A stretch of 64,000 nt of DNA from Hoplostethus atlanticus (lineage: Eukaryota > Chordata > Actinopteri > Trachichthyiformes > Trachichthyidae). A program made the translations under genes and the position numbers. The notes beneath the pieces were generated by a model. That model worked only from the letters and a program-made list of their open reading frames with translations. It searched no databases and was not told the origin of the DNA. The DNA is taken from assembly GCA_034670405.1 (NCBI GenBank), contig JAXDDX010000005.1:7976001-8040000 (forward strand), given 5' to 3'. Position 1 is the stretch's first letter. Every line of letters starts with the position of its first letter. Positions 22,810 to 34,816 of this stretch are shown here, in pieces.

Positions 22810-24298
22810 GTGTGAAAATCATTTTGCAGATGTATGAGAAATAACAAGGAATGCCAAGTTTCTTGTACTTTACATTGAATTAAAACAATGCATACAGTGA
22901 CAAATACATTCTGTTGCCTTCCTACCTGCTCTGGATCTTCAAAGACTTTAGAAAAGTAGTGTGTCAATAGGATGATTTCCTTTTTACCTGTTAGTTAAAT
23001 ATCTAAATATCTATCTAAATATCATATGTTCCTGAAAGAAGCAGCAAGTATCCTCCACTGATAGAAGTAGATGTATCACATTTTGAAAGTACAGTACATT
23101 AGTATCAGTTTTCCATAGTCAGACAGCTCTACGTTGTCGTTCTGTGTGAAACGTTCTCTGTTTATCTTTACAGATTCCAGACGAACTCTCTGTGAAAGGG
23201 CAGCGGCCAAACATCTGTGTGCTGGCACTCAGCGACAGGTCTGCTGCGGATTGGTGATACGCACGGAAAAGCACGCTGGCGCACGCACACACACACACAC
23301 ACATACACGTGGATAAATGCATTACACACATACAGTATATTCAAACACATACATGCTCACACACTGACATTGTTCCGTATTCAGCAGGTGCTCAATAATT
23401 CAACTTTCAACACCAACATGCAGCACTCTAACAACTAGAAAAGCATGTTAGAAGTCATGCACACCTACCCCCTCTTCCCATAGGCTCACCTTGACACCGC
23501 CAGCTGGAAAGTAAACACAACAAATCCTGTTACAAAGCTGCCATTTCCTTGAAATTAGAACCTCAAGATGTGAAAGCAAAATTAGGTTAGGAAGGACCAT
23601 AAAAGCAGCAAAAGGTTATCACTTAATTTCCAGCACACAGATGCGATTGTTTTAGCTGGGATATTGTTCCAGTTGGCAGCTGCTCGCTGGACTAAAGATG
23701 TTATTGAGCCTCTGACCCTGATGTTTTCCTTTTCAACCCATGCTTTTGTTTTATGAATGTTGCACATCTTACCACTGAAACCGTTTTCCAAGTTCGGGAT
23801 GACAAGGAACACCTGCTGTTCGGGCATTGTGCTGAACTCAATTCCAACATAAAGATTTTCCTTTTGCTCACAGTTATGAAGTCAAGGACGGCGTGGGAGG
23901 GAGATCATTGCAGCAATGATGTTTACCAAGCTCATATCTCTCTCTCACTCTCTTTTATATGCCTCTTTGTCTCGGCCTGCCACAGATGGCTATTCGCAGC
24001 AAACGTAATAACAATGAAGACTAGACAGGATAGCTGATATTCACAAACTCCTGCATAATCACAATCATAAAGGGTCCAAGTAACATTGATCTGACAGCTC
24101 TGTTGTGATGTTCTTTTTTCCCCGTGAAAAACAGCAGGTTTGTGTTTGGGCAGATGGACAGGAGTTGGCCGATGCTCCTTGGGGATGAAATCAACTCTAC
24201 CCAGGTCCATGTTTATCTTTGGGCTTTATTAGATGTTGATGTTGGCTGAGTGAGAGAACCACTTGTTTAAAAAACTATTTTTAAGGGAAGAAATGGGA
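22807..24298. other. unannotated non-coding stretch
   Basis: (AC)n at 23283-23306. An 81-codon minus-strand frame (23582-23827) has a weak 'W-N-IP...' pattern reminiscent of LINE protein C-termini, but it is too vague to call. Confidence 0.4.
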
Positions 24299-24303
24299 GG
24301 AGA

Positions 24304-24345
<42 letters not shown>

Positions 24346-24350
24346 CAGAC
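24299..24350. repeat. (GA)n microsatellite
   Basis: A GA run with minor C/T interruptions. Confidence 0.94.
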
Positions 24351-25038
24351 AAGAGTTTTTGGATTTCATCTAGATAAAAAGGTCAAGGTAATCATGAACA
24401 GACGTGAATTCACCGTCCCCACCTTGCTTTGCACATGTAGTACGTGTTGCTCCAGAACTGAATAAAACAATACAGAAAAATAATAAAGAAATAAAGTCAA
24501 TGTCTTAAAATTCAATTGATAATCTGCAGTTTAAATGTAGGATACAATTCCTACATGAAAAATGTGCATAAAAAACAACCATGTATGCAGTCCCTTCCAT
24601 TGCCTGAGAAATCAAGTTTAACTCGGCCCCAGGCCACTTGTGATCCAGTGGAATGGTTTTTCAGATATATTTCTCAACTTTTTCTTCTTCGTTATTACTT
24701 TTCTCTGTGGCATGCCAGGGTGACTGTTTATATAATGGAATTGAGGAAGTCGGTAATATTCCCGACTCTGGGAGAAGTGCTACCCTTCATCTAACTCACA
24801 GGCACACTTGAACCCGCTCAATCGGTACTGCAGCTGCTTCACACGGGACCTGTGAGTTTGAACTCTGAGACTTAGCTCAATAAGCTAAATAAAGACTTTT
24901 TAAATATTTTCAAAAGAAAGATTTTTTTTTAAATTCTTGTTAAGCATAAGTCATATTTCTTTCTTTCATTATTTCTTGTTCTTTCTCTGTTTTATTTTAC
25001 CTTTTTCATATATAACATCGCTAACCTGAATATCAAAG
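24351..25038. other. unannotated non-coding stretch
   Basis: AT-rich, with T/A runs near 24925. No gene recognised. Confidence 0.45.
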
Positions 25039-25243
25039 GTGAAAGGGAAGAGAAGGGAGAAGAAAAAAAGGAAAGGAAAGGAAAAAAGGACAGTAGAAAA
25101 GGAAAGATGGATGTGGGGAAGCAAGGGAGAGAGAGAGAGTGGGAGAAGAAGAAGTGGAGAAGGAGAAATAGAAGCAAAAGGAAAAAACAGGAGTAGGAGG
25201 AGGTGGTGGTGTTGGTGGTGGTGGTGGTGGTGGTGGTGGTGGC
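25039..25243 (+). repeat. 200-bp polypurine strand ending in (GGT)n
   Basis: The plus strand is almost entirely A and G from 25039 to 25202, then a GGT array runs at 25203-25243. Frames across it code only for Lys/Glu/Arg or Trp runs. Confidence 0.9.
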
Positions 25244-25804
25244 GGGGTTGTCTGACAGCCAGCGCTGCACCTGAGCGCTGTTTAATGATGACTCATGGGA
25301 AAACAAACCGTAGGTCCAATGGGCTGAAACCACAGCTGGCAAACCCTCGGCTGCTGCTGCTATGTGGTGTCAAACTGCAGTGACGTGGGGCGACACTAGC
25401 GGAGGGAGTCTCTCTCCTCTCTCCTCTCCTAGCAAAACATTTTCACGTGGAAAAGGTGTTGATATGATGGCCTGCACCGACATTTTCACAAGTCGGATGA
25501 GTAAACAAGCAAATTATACCAGAGATCCAACAGAAATGTCTAGTGTAGAGGTAATATATCACAACGCCAAATACTTTGAAATCCAGAAATCAGTATTGGT
25601 AATCAAAATCCTATCAGGACCTTAATATCTTTCTATTATCATTTCAAAACAGTTTCCAAAGCCATTTTAATATGAATGTTTTCTGTGCATTATATCATTT
25701 TGCTGTTCTGTTGACATTCAAGTCCACCACCTCCGGCCCATCGCTGTCCGTCAAATGCATGCTGGGCTGTGCTGCAAAGCTGGGAGAGAGGTTGTGTCCT
25801 CAAG
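25244..25804. other. unannotated non-coding stretch
   Basis: Nothing recognised. Confidence 0.45.
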
Positions 25805-26180
25805 TTATCAAGGACAGACAGATCAGCAGAGAGACAGGACGTCAGCAATGGATGGAGAGACAGGCAGGAAGGAAGACAGGTAGGCACACAGACAGAAAGA
25901 CAGACTGGAAAACAGACAGGGAGACAGGCAGTTAGGCAGACAGGAAGTCTGACAGGCAAGTGGAAACACAAACAACAAAAACAGAATGCAGACAGAGAGA
26001 TGGATCGCTGAGTGGATGGGTGGATGCACAGATGAGTGAGGAAGGTGTAAATGATGGATAAATGGATGGACGTCAGAGAAAACAGATTAACAGAATGAAT
26101 GACAGATAGATGGAGGTCAAATTTAATGGCAGGATGCGCTGGCATACTGACACACTGACAGACAAACAGGCACACGCATA
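25805..26180. repeat. degenerate GACA/GGAT tetranucleotide region
   Basis: Scattered GACAGACA, GGCAGGAAGG and GGATGGATGG units over 375 bp. An old tetranucleotide expansion that has decayed. Confidence 0.85.
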
Positions 26181-26379
26181 CACAGGTGCAGACAAAGATG
26201 TAATTTTCTGATCATTTTTATGCCATGATAGCTGTCAAGAAAGGTTGTTGTTGATTTTCTCAAGGCAAGGGAGGGTGTAGTCTTTGACCTGAGAGACACA
26301 CAGCTTCAGACATGAGCCTCCTATTCTCTGATATCTCCCCTTTTTTCTCTTTTATCCTAATTTCAAGTGTGAAAACAAG

Positions 26380-26513
26380 TGTGTGTGTGTGTGTGTGTGT
26401 GTGTTAGAGAGTTTGTGCAGTGTGTGTGTTGCCCAGCTGGGCTACAGAGAATATATCACCTGCCCAGCAGCTGGTTTTGGGACATGCCAACACGCAGAAC
26501 GAGGGGAGAACCC

Positions 26514-26561
<48 letters not shown>
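26380..26561. repeat. two (GT)n arrays
   Basis: GT arrays at 26380-26404 and 26515-26561, about 110 bp apart. Confidence 0.95.
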
Positions 26562-26562
<1 letters not shown>

Positions 26563-27108
26563 ACATGCTTACTGCCTTGCATATGTGTATGTGAATACAT
26601 GCATGAACTTCAATGCATGCTTTCGTACATATGTGTACAATACATCCACACATGTTGTTATTATGTGTACAGTCAGGTTTCCATGCCTGTCAGGCCCAAG
26701 ACAGAACATGCTTGGCTGTGACCCGGGGTCGAGTCTTGTGCCAAACTAAACAAAGAGGTGTATCTGCTTTCCCTGCGAGAAAAAAAACCTGGCAGCAGTC
26801 TGGTGTCCATTGCACTTAGTTAAACAGTGCTCTGTTTTTGCACAGTGGTAAACCCTGTAGGGACATGGTGTTTGTTGTTAGGGCCTTGCAGTGTTGGGAT
26901 CAATATGCTTGCAGTTCAATCAATCCAAAGAGTGAGTGATTATTTCGTGCTCCCATCACAAGTGTATGCCATCGTGTATTTCAGAATAGGTCCGCTGGAC
27001 TATACCACTACCACCCAAACAAAAATAACTGTCATAGAGAGGCTTAGTGTCACGTGGTCCTAATCCAGAGGGTTTGCCACCATGCCAAGAAAGTATTCAG
27101 GTGGAATC
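26562..27108. other. unannotated non-coding stretch
   Basis: No recognised element. Confidence 0.45.
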
Positions 27109-27216
27109 ACTGGTGTAGCATACAATATTGTACTGGTGTAGCATACAATACTGTACTGGTGTAGCATACAATACTGTACTGGTGTAGCATACAATACTGT
27201 ACTGGTGTAGCATACA
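27109..27216. repeat. 23-bp minisatellite, about 4.6 copies
   Basis: The unit ACTGGTGTAGCATACAATACTGT starts at 27109, 27132, 27155, 27178 and 27201. Copies differ by a single base, so the array is young. The last copy breaks off after 'CATACAG'. Confidence 0.96.
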
Positions 27217-27256
27217 GCTTGTAGCGGGCAATGAAAGACCGGATTGAGGAGTAAGA

Positions 27257-27287
27257 AGGAGGAGGAGGAGGAGGAGGAGGAGGAGGG
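27257..27287. repeat. (GGA)10 microsatellite
   Basis: A purine trinucleotide run 40 bp downstream of the 23-bp minisatellite. Confidence 0.95.
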
Positions 27288-27485
27288 GTGAAAGAGGACA
27301 TAGCGGTCCATAAGAACATTATTGCTTGTTGGCTAGAGTGAACATATTTGTTTTCCTTCTCCCCCTCTCCCCTTGTCTTTCTGTCTACCCCGATTCCCCC
27401 CCACCCCCTTTTATCTGTCATCCTGCTGTTGTTTATGGCCTCAATCCCTAGGGTTTATTTACCCGTTTTACACCCCTGTCCCAAA

Positions 27486-27509
27486 CGTGTGTGTGTGTGT
27501 GTGTGTGTT
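27486..27509. repeat. (GT)12 microsatellite
   Basis: A GT run followed by a degenerate GT-rich stretch to 27578. Confidence 0.93.
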
Positions 27510-27578
27510 TGTATGTGAGTGGGCGTGCATGCATCCATGTGTGTGTGCGTAAGGGCATGTCTGTGTGTGTGTGTCTGT

Positions 27579-28292
27579 ATAAAGGAATGGGTGTATTAAT
27601 AGGGTGTAGAGGGAGATACACATGAGGTTAGAGTTGAAAGTCAATTTCAACTTACCTGACACGATCTTTAATTGTCTTCATGCAGTAAACCTCACCTATC
27701 TGGCACACCAATCAAAAGTCACAGAATATTTGTTAATACTATTTGAGCCGAGGTTGTAACTCATCACCGCTGTCATGTCACGGCACCGTCACCAAGACAA
27801 AGTACCCCTGTACAATGTCATGAACTTTGCAATGGATTGATTCTGATGCTGAAACGGTACAGCCCAGGTCTGAACCGTCTCAGTCTCCATCCCCTATACC
27901 TTCCATTCCAACCAGTCCCACATACACCCTGTCTCGCCCCACCCCCTCATCCGTGGCCCGTGAAAGAAAGGTGATGATGAGCAGCCCCTATCAGCAGATG
28001 CCATCTTGGCCTTGTCATCGGCGGCTTGCGCGGTCAGAGAGAGGGGTGGGGGGGGTGGGGGGGCTGAACGCTCATCGGCTTTTCATCCCCTTTCAAAGGC
28101 TCTTCGCCCAGCCACTGGCTCCCCTCAAATTCCTTCCCATCTCTTATGCTACATTTATTACTTGCACTTAGATGATATCCTGTCTGATTGTCCTTTTTTC
28201 CCCCTTTTTTTTCCCCTTTCAGGTCACATTGCAGTGACCTGAAGTTTGCCACCTATGACCTCTATTTTCCTTTGTTTTCCTCTCGTCTCTCA
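27579..28292. other. non-coding stretch with a G-quadruplex-like tract
   Basis: 28042-28063 contains four or more G runs (G4, G9, G7) on the plus strand. Otherwise unrecognised. 'TTTCCCCTTTCAG' at 28208-28220 mimics a 3' splice site, but the following frame closes soon after. Confidence 0.5.
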
Positions 28293-28345
28293 CAATCAGA
28301 ATTAAAATGACTTTATTAGGATGACAAGTATACTCTTGTTTGCAA
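28293..28345 (+). mobile_element. possible retroposon relic
   Basis: 'AATCAGAATTAAAATGACTT' plus 'TATTAGGATGACAAGTATAC' resembles a frequent fish dispersed sequence (AATCAGAATCACTTTATTGNCCAAGTATG type). Short and diverged. Confidence 0.35.
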
Positions 28346-28473
28346 GCCACTACTAGTGGATATTAATAAGGGTTAATATAAAATATGAGTTATTGTAGGT
28401 TAAAGTAAGGGTTAAGGTTTGGCTTGTATTGGTGCGGGGCTCCTCACGAGTACTGTATTGCAACATGATGTAT

Positions 28474-28479
<6 letters not shown>

Positions 28480-28507
<28 letters not shown>

Positions 28508-28508
28508 C
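28480..28508. repeat. (GT)14 microsatellite
   Basis: A GT run. Confidence 0.94.
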
Positions 28509-28679
28509 AGGTCCATCTGGTTGCCTGTTTGCCCATCTCTGTATATGTGACTGCATGCATGTTTGTCCCCCTCGTCTATCCAAATGGTGTGTTTGTGTCT
28601 GCGTCTGGCGCACGCTGTTTCATCTGGTCTGCACGAGTGTGTTTGCGGGCAATCAGTGTGTATATGTCGATCTAAAAGT

Positions 28680-29010
28680 GTCAGCGTCAGCATCACAGGA
28701 AGACGGGTTGAACGCGGTGCCCGTCTGGTCCCTGGGCTCCCACAGGAAACAATACGGCGAAAGACTCCTGGTACCTGTTTCCTCTGAAAAGCCTTTGAAG
28801 AAAAACAAACACCTGAGTGGGAAGGAAGGGGATTTCTGTCTGTCGGCCCGCGCTGTGACGTCAATCGGGGCCTCTGGTCCTCATCGCGCTGCAAAACTGA
28901 CAGTTCAGAGAGCGAGAGAGAGGAAGCGGGGGGAGAAAGAAAGAGAGAAAGAGAGAAAGAAAGAAAGAAAGAAGATTTTCAAGACCTTTAGCCTCTACTG
29001 ACGGGGAGAC
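28680..29010 (+). promoter_or_regulatory. CpG-rich, CRE-containing promoter-like patch (candidate)
   Basis: CpG density rises over 28680-28930 and a full palindromic CRE, TGACGTCA, lies at 28856-28863, followed by ATCGGGG. A GA/GAAA purine tract (28909-28975) and a GC-balanced segment resembling 5' leader DNA follow. There is no TATA box. The first ATG after the purine tract (29033) opens a 37-codon frame ending at 29146. The strand is inferred only from this order. It could equally be a chance CpG cluster. Confidence 0.3.
28909..28975. repeat. (GA)n/(GAAA)n purine tract
   Basis: GAGA and GAAA units on the plus strand. Confidence 0.9.
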
Positions 29011-29032
29011 GGAGACTCGATGTGACAAAACG

Positions 29033-29146
29033 ATGCATCTCTTAACCTCAGAAAGAGAGAAAGACCCGCTGAGGAAAATTCAGCCTAATTTCAAATGCAC
29101 CACACAAACTGAAGCTCAACGAGGGTCAGAACGCTTCCTTGACTAA
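29033..29146 (+). other. 37-codon open frame downstream of the CRE patch, unproven
   Basis: Begins MHLLTSEREKDPL and ends RGSERFLD before TAA. It is hydrophilic and has no recognised domain. It is listed because it is the first ATG after a promoter-like segment. A frame of this length is expected by chance. Confidence 0.1.
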
Positions 29147-29462
29147 CTCCGCATTGCTGAGACCTTAAACCCAATTTGTCATCTTTTTGGAACTCTTTAA
29201 ACAAACTCAAAACAATGGCTTACTGACACACTCACTCCCATAGGGCCATCCACTAAACTGCTGCAATTGTTTTATGATAATAGTTTTCCACTTCAAATTA
29301 CTCAACAGCATCATCCTCCCTAGCGGGTAAGCCATCAGCACTAAAATGATGCATCATCTGTTACCTTAAAGAAGAGTTCAACATGTCACTGTAAATTTTC
29401 TTCTAGAACAGCAGGGGAAGAGATGGGGACAGGAGGCCACCCATCTCTCTGAGAGCTTTGTG

Positions 29463-29463
<1 letters not shown>

Positions 29464-29519
<56 letters not shown>
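29464..29519. repeat. (GT)28 microsatellite
   Basis: A 56-bp uninterrupted GT run. Confidence 0.98.
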
Positions 29520-29521
<2 letters not shown>

Positions 29522-29653
29522 CCAACTCAGCGTGATATTTTCCAGGAACTAAACAACAAACGACACACTGTCATGATACATGATCTGGTGGCAGTGTTTG
29601 TGTGTGTGCGATTGTGTGAGGAGATTTCACCAACTTTTATGTGTATTTGTACA

Positions 29654-29985
29654 CAGTGGGGTCCAAACGTCCGAGTCCACTACCAAGAACTCTTTCATCA
29701 TTTATCAAATATTTATCAAACAAGATACTTAAAAAATATTAATTTAATTTATTAAAAATATGTTTCAATGGAAGTCATTTTTCAAAGTTTGAATATGGTG
29801 ACAACAATTTGAGAAACCCATACCAAATGGTGTGAGAACAAGATATATTTCATAGGCAGTATTTCTCAAATTTTTCTACAATTTCTGCAATTTTTGATTT
29901 GTATCAGTTGTAAATAATGTATTCTTGAATAAGTAAATAAGTAAATAAAATTGTATTAGTTTTTGATAAATGATGAGAACTGTAT
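29654..29985. mobile_element. possible MITE (mariner-like end, AT-rich body)
   Basis: It starts with 'CACAGTGGGGTCCAAACGTC', close to the TIR of a common fish mariner-type MITE (CAGTGGGGTCCAAA). The body is AT-rich. A 15-bp perfect inverted pair (TCATCATTTATCAAA, 29695-29709 / 29962-29976) lies subterminally. The expected right TIR is not found, so the right end is degraded or replaced. Confidence 0.42.
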
Positions 29986-31143
29986 GTGTGATGAACCCAA
30001 TCTCAACACGTCAACTGTCCAGTAGCTGTGTTTTCTTCTTATTTGTAATGTATTGAAGTTGGGCCACTAGTTGGACTAATTTAGAGCCTAACAGACAAGG
30101 TTCAAAGTTTGCAAAGTTTTTCAAATCAATCAAAGCAATCAATCGAACAGTATTTCATGTATCCAGAGCATGCTGTAACTATTTTTAAAAGTACCAAATC
30201 AAGACAGTATGCTCAGAACAAAGCGTGTCCTCCTTGCCAGGATGAAGTCAGGACTCTACTTTCAAAATAAGGAACGATCATCGCACGGCTGTCAGCTGCA
30301 GGGGCTGTGACTGTGTAGGCGTGACGGCCACACACGTGCTTCCCCTGGTATACCGCACACACACACACACACACACACACATGTGCGTACACACACAAGC
30401 GTGGACACACAATTACCACAGTGTCCAGTCAGTGCGACTGTCATCCCCTTCGGTGAGGAAAGACACTTCCGCTCACGGCAGAACAAATCTCACAGGCAGT
30501 GGTTTGGTGCTCTAACACACAGACACACAGACACACGGACACACTAATGATCACACACTTTTATAAATAGAAGGTCTGATTTCATTATATGGCATGTTCA
30601 TGCATGACAACATGAAAGAAGAGCTGCATTCCCTACAAGGGCTCTAAACTGTGAGGGACAAATGAGTTTGCATGGTGGTCACAACCACATATCCACTGCT
30701 TCCTTCCAACGCCTTGCCTTCATCCTGTTCGCATCGAGCGACCTCGCCACACAGGAGGATGACTACCCTGCTCAGAAATGAATCTTATTTACCTCTATAG
30801 ACTTCAGATGTAGCTTTCGTAAAAAAAAAAGCTGCGCTGCCCCAAGACGAATAGTAAGAAGAGACGAAGAATGATCTGGCAACCGATTGTTTGAGAGACG
30901 TGAGTTGTAGACGTCGTCTAGTTGGAAAAAATTGAACTAAACAGACACACGCGCACACCTACGCGCACTAGAGACACCCTGAGCCAGGGCTTCTCACTGC
31001 AATCCCGGAAACAACACACAGACGCACACATACACATAAACACATTTCACCTGTCTACATAATTCATCCTGATGACGTACAGACTGTCCTAAAGTGTAAG
31101 CCTATTTACATGCAACATTCCAAAGCTCATGAATTTTAAGACA
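29986..31143. other. non-coding stretch with short AC runs
   Basis: (AC)n at 30357-30381. Scattered ACAC motifs at 30515-30545 and 30945-31045. An A10 run at 30821-30830. Confidence 0.5.
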
Positions 31144-31154
31144 CCCCCCCCCCC

Positions 31155-31185
<31 letters not shown>
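31144..31185. repeat. C14-(AC)14 compound tract
   Basis: A C run joined directly to an AC run. Same architecture as the C/CT/GT tract at 6.75 kb. Confidence 0.95.
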
Positions 31186-31187
<2 letters not shown>

Positions 31188-32305
31188 TGTGGTTCTCAGA
31201 CAGATCAAGGTGAATCTAGGTCCAAGAAGCTGATGTTTTCTAGTATAGTGATGTGGGTCTGCCAGGTAGTCTGACCCAAACACAGTAAGTATTCAGACTG
31301 GCTACTAAAATCATCCTATAATATCCTATCGACTTGTTTTCTTCTGATCACATCTTGTCAGTCGTTGCTGTGGTGTTTCTACACTGCACCTCCCAAAGAT
31401 CACCTGTCAATCAAACAGTGTGTCCAGTGCTGTGACGTCTTCTTCCTTGGATGAAGTTGGGGTTTCTGTAGGTGGCGCTCTTTTCTTTGTCTGTTCAGCC
31501 ACGGTGGCTATTGTTGCTCATGCTAACTACCCAGTTTTTCTATTTTTTTCCAAACAAAACTGTTGCTGCTGTTGGAAATGTAAAACGTGTCACTTCCTGT
31601 GTGCCAGACCATTTTTCCCGGGAAAAACCTACTTGACACTTGACAAAAGCTTTCATGAACTGGCTATAGATCGAATGATTATTCACTATCACTATTGTGT
31701 TATATCAGTCAGTGATAGAGAGAAGCAAAATGGACATTTATTTTTCATTATTACTTAAAGTAATTAAATTAGTCCTGCATTTATACAGCATGCTTTTCTG
31801 AATTACATCTTGGCGATGTGGTAACAGAGCAGCAGCGGTGCAATAAGCACATAAAACATTCTACATGGCTACATCTGTCGGTGTTCCCAAGCCAAAAGGA
31901 GTCTCACAGGGCAATCAGGTAGGTGTAAAAGATATAAAAGTACACTTCCTGCTGTTTTGTTGCTCTGTGGACATTACCTGTGGGGTAATGTGTGGGGTAT
32001 TGCGTGCGTGAGGGCGCCCACATACTGTATGCATGTGTGCTCATGCGTCTTTGCAGCTAGAATGAACGCATGTGTGAGCGTGAATCAGTATGAATCTGCA
32101 TGTGTGTGTGTGTGTGTCTGCCGGCCTGTCTGTGTGTGTCTGCCTGTCTCTGTGTGTGTTGGGGTTGGCCTGGGGTAGTTGACTGGGCTAGTAAACAGCG
32201 GTGAGACCAGTAATTAAGTATGGTTAGTGCCACCGTCTGACAAAGCGTAGCCCACCCCTGGAGACTAGCATGTTAGCACAGTATTAGTGTTAATGCGCTT
32301 TTATA

Positions 32306-32308
<3 letters not shown>
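31186..32308. other. unannotated non-coding stretch
   Basis: GT-rich at 32098-32160. No gene recognised. Confidence 0.45.

Positions 32309-32341
<33 letters not shown>
32309..32341. repeat. (GT)16 microsatellite
   Basis: A GT run followed by a GA-rich patch (32358-32378). Confidence 0.95.
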
Positions 32342-32346
<5 letters not shown>

Positions 32347-33920
32347 TGTGTGGTGGGCGAGGGAGAGAGAGAGAAAGGGCCTGATTCAGACCTTTACTTA
32401 AGCGCCATGTTGTGGTGCTCAAGTAGTTTTTTACGGGCACGTCCCACTGCGCTGACTCCAACCCTGGACTCACGTGCAGGATATGTGGCCTCCAGCAAGA
32501 TGTGTGTTTGAGGTGATGAAGAATATGTGGCATCAAGGCATGTCCACCTTCTCATTATGACTCAGACTTAAGTCCAATTACTGTATATTATCCTTTCTTT
32601 ACACACCCAAAACGCTCCATATGTCTAGAACACCTATTGCTTTTGTAACGTTAAGTGTGCGTACTAAACAATAAAATAGCATATGAACTGAGTAGACAGC
32701 GATGCTGTTAGTTGGTCTCTGAATAGTTGGCATGGTATTAAAACCAAGGTGATGACTCTCTGCAAATAAGCAAATAAAAAGCGTCCTGCCATTTATGTGC
32801 TTGAGTTTTTAAGGGATCGTCAAAGGAGACGGCGCTGCCAGGGAATACAGAGGGCGGAAAAAAAGTGAATTAAATTTGCTGAGTTTAACGGACGCCCAGC
32901 GCATCCAATGTGTGCACATGGATAGGGCCTTGCAGATCCAGGTCACACAGCCGACATCCCTCTTGTGTTACTCTAGGTAACATGCGCCCTTTACATCCTG
33001 GTGACTGCGTTGGATAGTGTGCCCAGGGATGTTTTTAATGGCAATAGCACACCAAAAGACACAGCAAAGAATATCCATGTATTGGCCAAACAATGACATC
33101 GAGAAGAGATTCCAACAAGCTGTAGGCTTTCCAAAGGTCATCAGTGCCATCACCTGTGTGCATGCAACCATCGGGGTGCAGAGTGTCTGAGAAAACTACT
33201 TAGTTAAGAAGTAGTTAAGAAACTCTCAAAGAAACCTTTGATATAATTGTTTTAAATAATAGTATTTTGGTGATTTTTGTATGGGCAAAAATTCAGAATA
33301 GCCTAAATCATTTAAGATTTTGTTAAGTATATTTTAATTTTTAATCAATAAATGTCACAATGCCATTTTTCCTTGAATCTACTCAGAATGACGTGAAAAG
33401 GAGAAAAGGTCCATGGCCCTATTTGACACCATACTGATGGGAAGGAAGGTTTTGAGTAAACCCCTGCACAAGAAAAAGCTCATGCTCTAAAACCTCATTG
33501 CATGCATCGAATTGTCCAAGTCTGAATAGGAACAGCTCAAATGCACGCATCCCAATCCTCATAAGACCCGTGTAACTTAACACAGTCTGAATCTGTTTCT
33601 ACAAAAGTAGCAGAGGCAGAAGCAGAGCGCTGGAAGTACCGGGAACGAGAGAGAAGCACAAAGAATGGCAGAGAGGAGAAAAACACAACAGGAGTGGATG
33701 GAAACGGGTAGTACACGTCTGAATGTGCATGTGTGAGAGATAAAGAGAAAGTGTGTGTGTGTAAGTGAGTGTGTGCGTACATCCTTGCGATAGTGTGTAT
33801 ATGTGAGCTGCTATGTAATTAGCCCTGTGGTCACTAGAGGTGATGAGGAGAGCAAGCCCTGGAATCCCTTCCCTTAGGTCTGTCTCCATCATGCCTGCAG
33901 AGAAATCCAAAAGAACCTTC

Positions 33921-33922
<2 letters not shown>
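32342..33922. other. unannotated non-coding stretch
   Basis: 32810-33170 is balanced in composition and repeat-free. 33240-33370 is AT-rich. Nothing recognised. Confidence 0.45.

Positions 33923-33955
<33 letters not shown>
33923..33955. repeat. (AC)16 microsatellite
   Basis: An AC run. Confidence 0.96.
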
Positions 33956-33956
<1 letters not shown>

Positions 33957-34139
33957 GTCTCTCCACCTCCACGAGCCCCTGCCGTCCAGTCTTCATTACC
34001 TTCAGCCCCCCTGAGGGTCAATGTGGAGGTGGGGGCAGACGGAGCTCAATCTCTCCTCTATCCGGAGCCCTGGGGCTGCACTGGAATTTACACCCCTGGC
34101 CCTGAGAATGGACAGGATCCACACTCCTCCAGTCTCCTA

Positions 34140-34240
34140 TTGTTGAGAAGGAGGAGGGGGAGGAGTACATATAGCAGGAGAAGGAGAGGGAGAGGAGGAG
34201 GAGGAGAGGCAGGAGAGCGGGAACACACAGAGAGGAGAAA
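34140..34240 (+). repeat. GGA-rich polypurine tract
   Basis: The plus strand is almost all G and A, with G runs of 3-5, so G-quadruplex or triplex potential is plausible. Confidence 0.8.
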
Positions 34241-34763
34241 TGAAACTGGTTTCCCGTGTCTCGGGGGGGAAGGCTTTAGTGATTGCGCCTCTCAGGGGTT
34301 CTGAATGCTGGAGGGATGGAGCTCAGCACGGGGATGGGAAAAACCTTGTTTCATTACACACACTTTCTCTTTGTCTTCTCCTCTGTCGTTCAACTATACC
34401 CTATTTTGGAATCTTTCTCTGTTTCTGTTAGTCTCTTTCTCTTTATCGTCGCAAAAACAGATTGTCAAAGAGAAATACCTCCATAAGTTACCCCCCCCAA
34501 CACACACAAACACACACACACACACACTTTCTGCATAACTGACCCTACCAAATTCCTGTGTTTTCCAAGGTCGTGCCACAAAGGTTGTAACCCCCAGCAT
34601 TGATAATTTCCCCTCATTTAACAGGCCACATTACACCCATAATAACCTAGTAAGGTGAAAATTAGATTAGCGCCATGATGGACTGTCTGTGAACTAGAGT
34701 ACACAGGGGGAGTCTATTGTAAATTCTGCTGTAAAGGAATTTACATTGTTCTGATTAGTTCAC

Positions 34764-34769
<6 letters not shown>
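34241..34769. other. unannotated stretch with a short AC run
   Basis: (CA)n at 34500-34526. No gene. Confidence 0.45.

Positions 34770-34813
<44 letters not shown>
34770..34813. repeat. (GT)22 microsatellite
   Basis: An uninterrupted GT run. Confidence 0.97.

Positions 34814-34816
<3 letters not shown>

Noticed and set aside
23160..23240. Exon after TTTATCTTTACAG
   Set aside because: Acceptor-like site and a short open stretch, but the donor is weak and the peptide is unrecognised.
23582..23827. Possible LINE protein C-terminus on the minus strand
   Set aside because: Only a loose W-N-IP spacing resembles LINE ends. No second block supports it.
28429..29001. 190-codon plus-strand open frame
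   Set aside because: It runs through a GT array, a CpG-rich patch and a GA/GAAA tract. Composition changes abruptly and no domain appears. Its length is explained by repeats lacking stop codons.
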